NCBI GenBank assembly: GCA_041686955.1
Contig: JAWLCV010000021.1
Span: 1 to 56,807, forward strand
Reading direction: 5' to 3'
Source of the DNA: UBA7803 sp041686955
Lineage (GTDB): Bacteria > Pseudomonadota > Gammaproteobacteria > Pseudomonadales > Azotimanducaceae
Length of the DNA stretch: 56,807 nucleotides
Shown here: in pieces, positions 56,706 to 56,807 of the stretch
Layout: each line of letters begins with the position of its first letter
Position numbering within the stretch: the first letter of the stretch is position 1
Position numbers and translations under genes: made by a program
Notes under the pieces: model-generated
Told to the model about the DNA's origin: nothing
The model's database searches: none
Seen by the model: only the letters and a program-made list of their open reading frames with translations

Positions 56706-56807
56706 CAGAACTGATTCATCGTATTCGCCGTCCCCCCCGCCAGCAGCGCCTTCTCACCCAGGAAGTACTCCTTGTGGTCGTCGCCGATGTTGGAGCCGGC
56801 CAGGTCC
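56705..56807 (-). CDS. C-terminal fragment of an unrecognised gene
   Basis: The last 33 codons of a minus-strand gene run off the window edge. The visible end includes 'DLAGSNIGDDHKEYFLGEKA' and finishes 'TANTMNQF' before a TGA at 56705-56707. I do not recognise it; the GGT segment recalls the C-terminal helix of acyl-CoA dehydrogenases, but this is too little to name. The stop touches the heptad repeat element. Confidence 0.55.
   Translation of the reverse strand, partial: DLAGSNIGDDHKEYFLGEKALLAGGTANTMNQF

Noticed and set aside
1..56807. tRNA, rRNA, transposase, integrase or prophage genes
   Set aside because: None was recognised on either strand; the only mobile-looking sequence is the non-coding element at 34882-35194.

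Overview
The window looks like chromosomal DNA of a GC-rich gammaproteobacterium with a flexible, partly anaerobic respiratory life. The pointers are EpmB-type EF-P lysylation, an NsrR-type nitric-oxide sensor, NnrS, a cytochrome cd1 nitrite reductase, a decaheme/outer-membrane porin pair, and enzymes for sulfolipid and hydrocarbon/ketone metabolism. A Chromatiales/Ectothiorhodospiraceae-like denitrifier is my best inference; no rRNA or tRNA gene is present to confirm it. No transposase, integrase, phage gene or CRISPR array was seen. Genes are densely packed, often with 4-base ATGA overlaps.

Layout. 1-6 kb: 3' truncated thrS, then a divergent run of an MscS-related membrane protein, a soluble MgtE-N/CBS protein, MgtE, and a triple-PAS histidine kinase. 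6-11.7 kb: cyclophilin, flavin monooxygenase and CsaA on the minus strand; a 4 x 20 bp hairpin repeat; then a sulfolipid-type operon (GT4 glycosyltransferase, SqdB) followed by epmB. 11.7-16.8 kb: two related HAPMO-like Baeyer-Villiger monooxygenases flanking an SDR. 16.9-18.8 kb: LemA and two TPM proteins. 18.8-23.2 kb: a cytochrome b5 plus ferric-reductase-like flavocytochrome facing, back to back, a decaheme MtrA-like cytochrome and an MtrB/PioB-like barrel, which together could form a cell-envelope electron conduit. 23.3-31.6 kb: leucine-type dehydrogenase, a Pat-like acyl-CoA synthetase/acetyltransferase, aldehyde dehydrogenase, a membrane protein, folE and an MFS transporter. 31.7-36.4 kb: a CYP153-like P450, a globin, a short DUF488 protein and NnrS, then a 313 bp MITE-like palindromic element and an acyl-CoA dehydrogenase. 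36.5-45 kb: nirS with an extra cytochrome c domain, a TonB receptor, a porin, ybaN-nsrR, a second globin of the same family, a lipoprotein and a cytochrome b. 45-56.8 kb: crotonase, Lon-like protease, a PCMT-erythromycin esterase fusion, the bkd branched-chain 2-oxoacid dehydrogenase genes, a Yip1-type protein, a methionine gamma-lyase-type enzyme and the end of an unrecognised gene.

How the genes fit together. Three themes recur: (1) nitrite/nitric oxide respiration and NO defence (nirS, nnrS, nsrR, two globins); (2) membrane and extracellular electron transfer (decaheme/porin, flavocytochrome, cytochromes b); (3) degradation of hydrophobic or branched carbon (P450, BVMOs, SDR, ALDH, acyl-CoA dehydrogenase, crotonase, LeuDH, BCKDH).

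The most unusual non-coding signals are four intergenic elements built from 7-bp units of the AGCGGAT type, all at convergent gene ends and two sharing a 21-bp core in opposite orientation; the 313 bp element with 31 bp terminal inverted repeats; and the 20-bp hairpin array before the sulfolipid genes.
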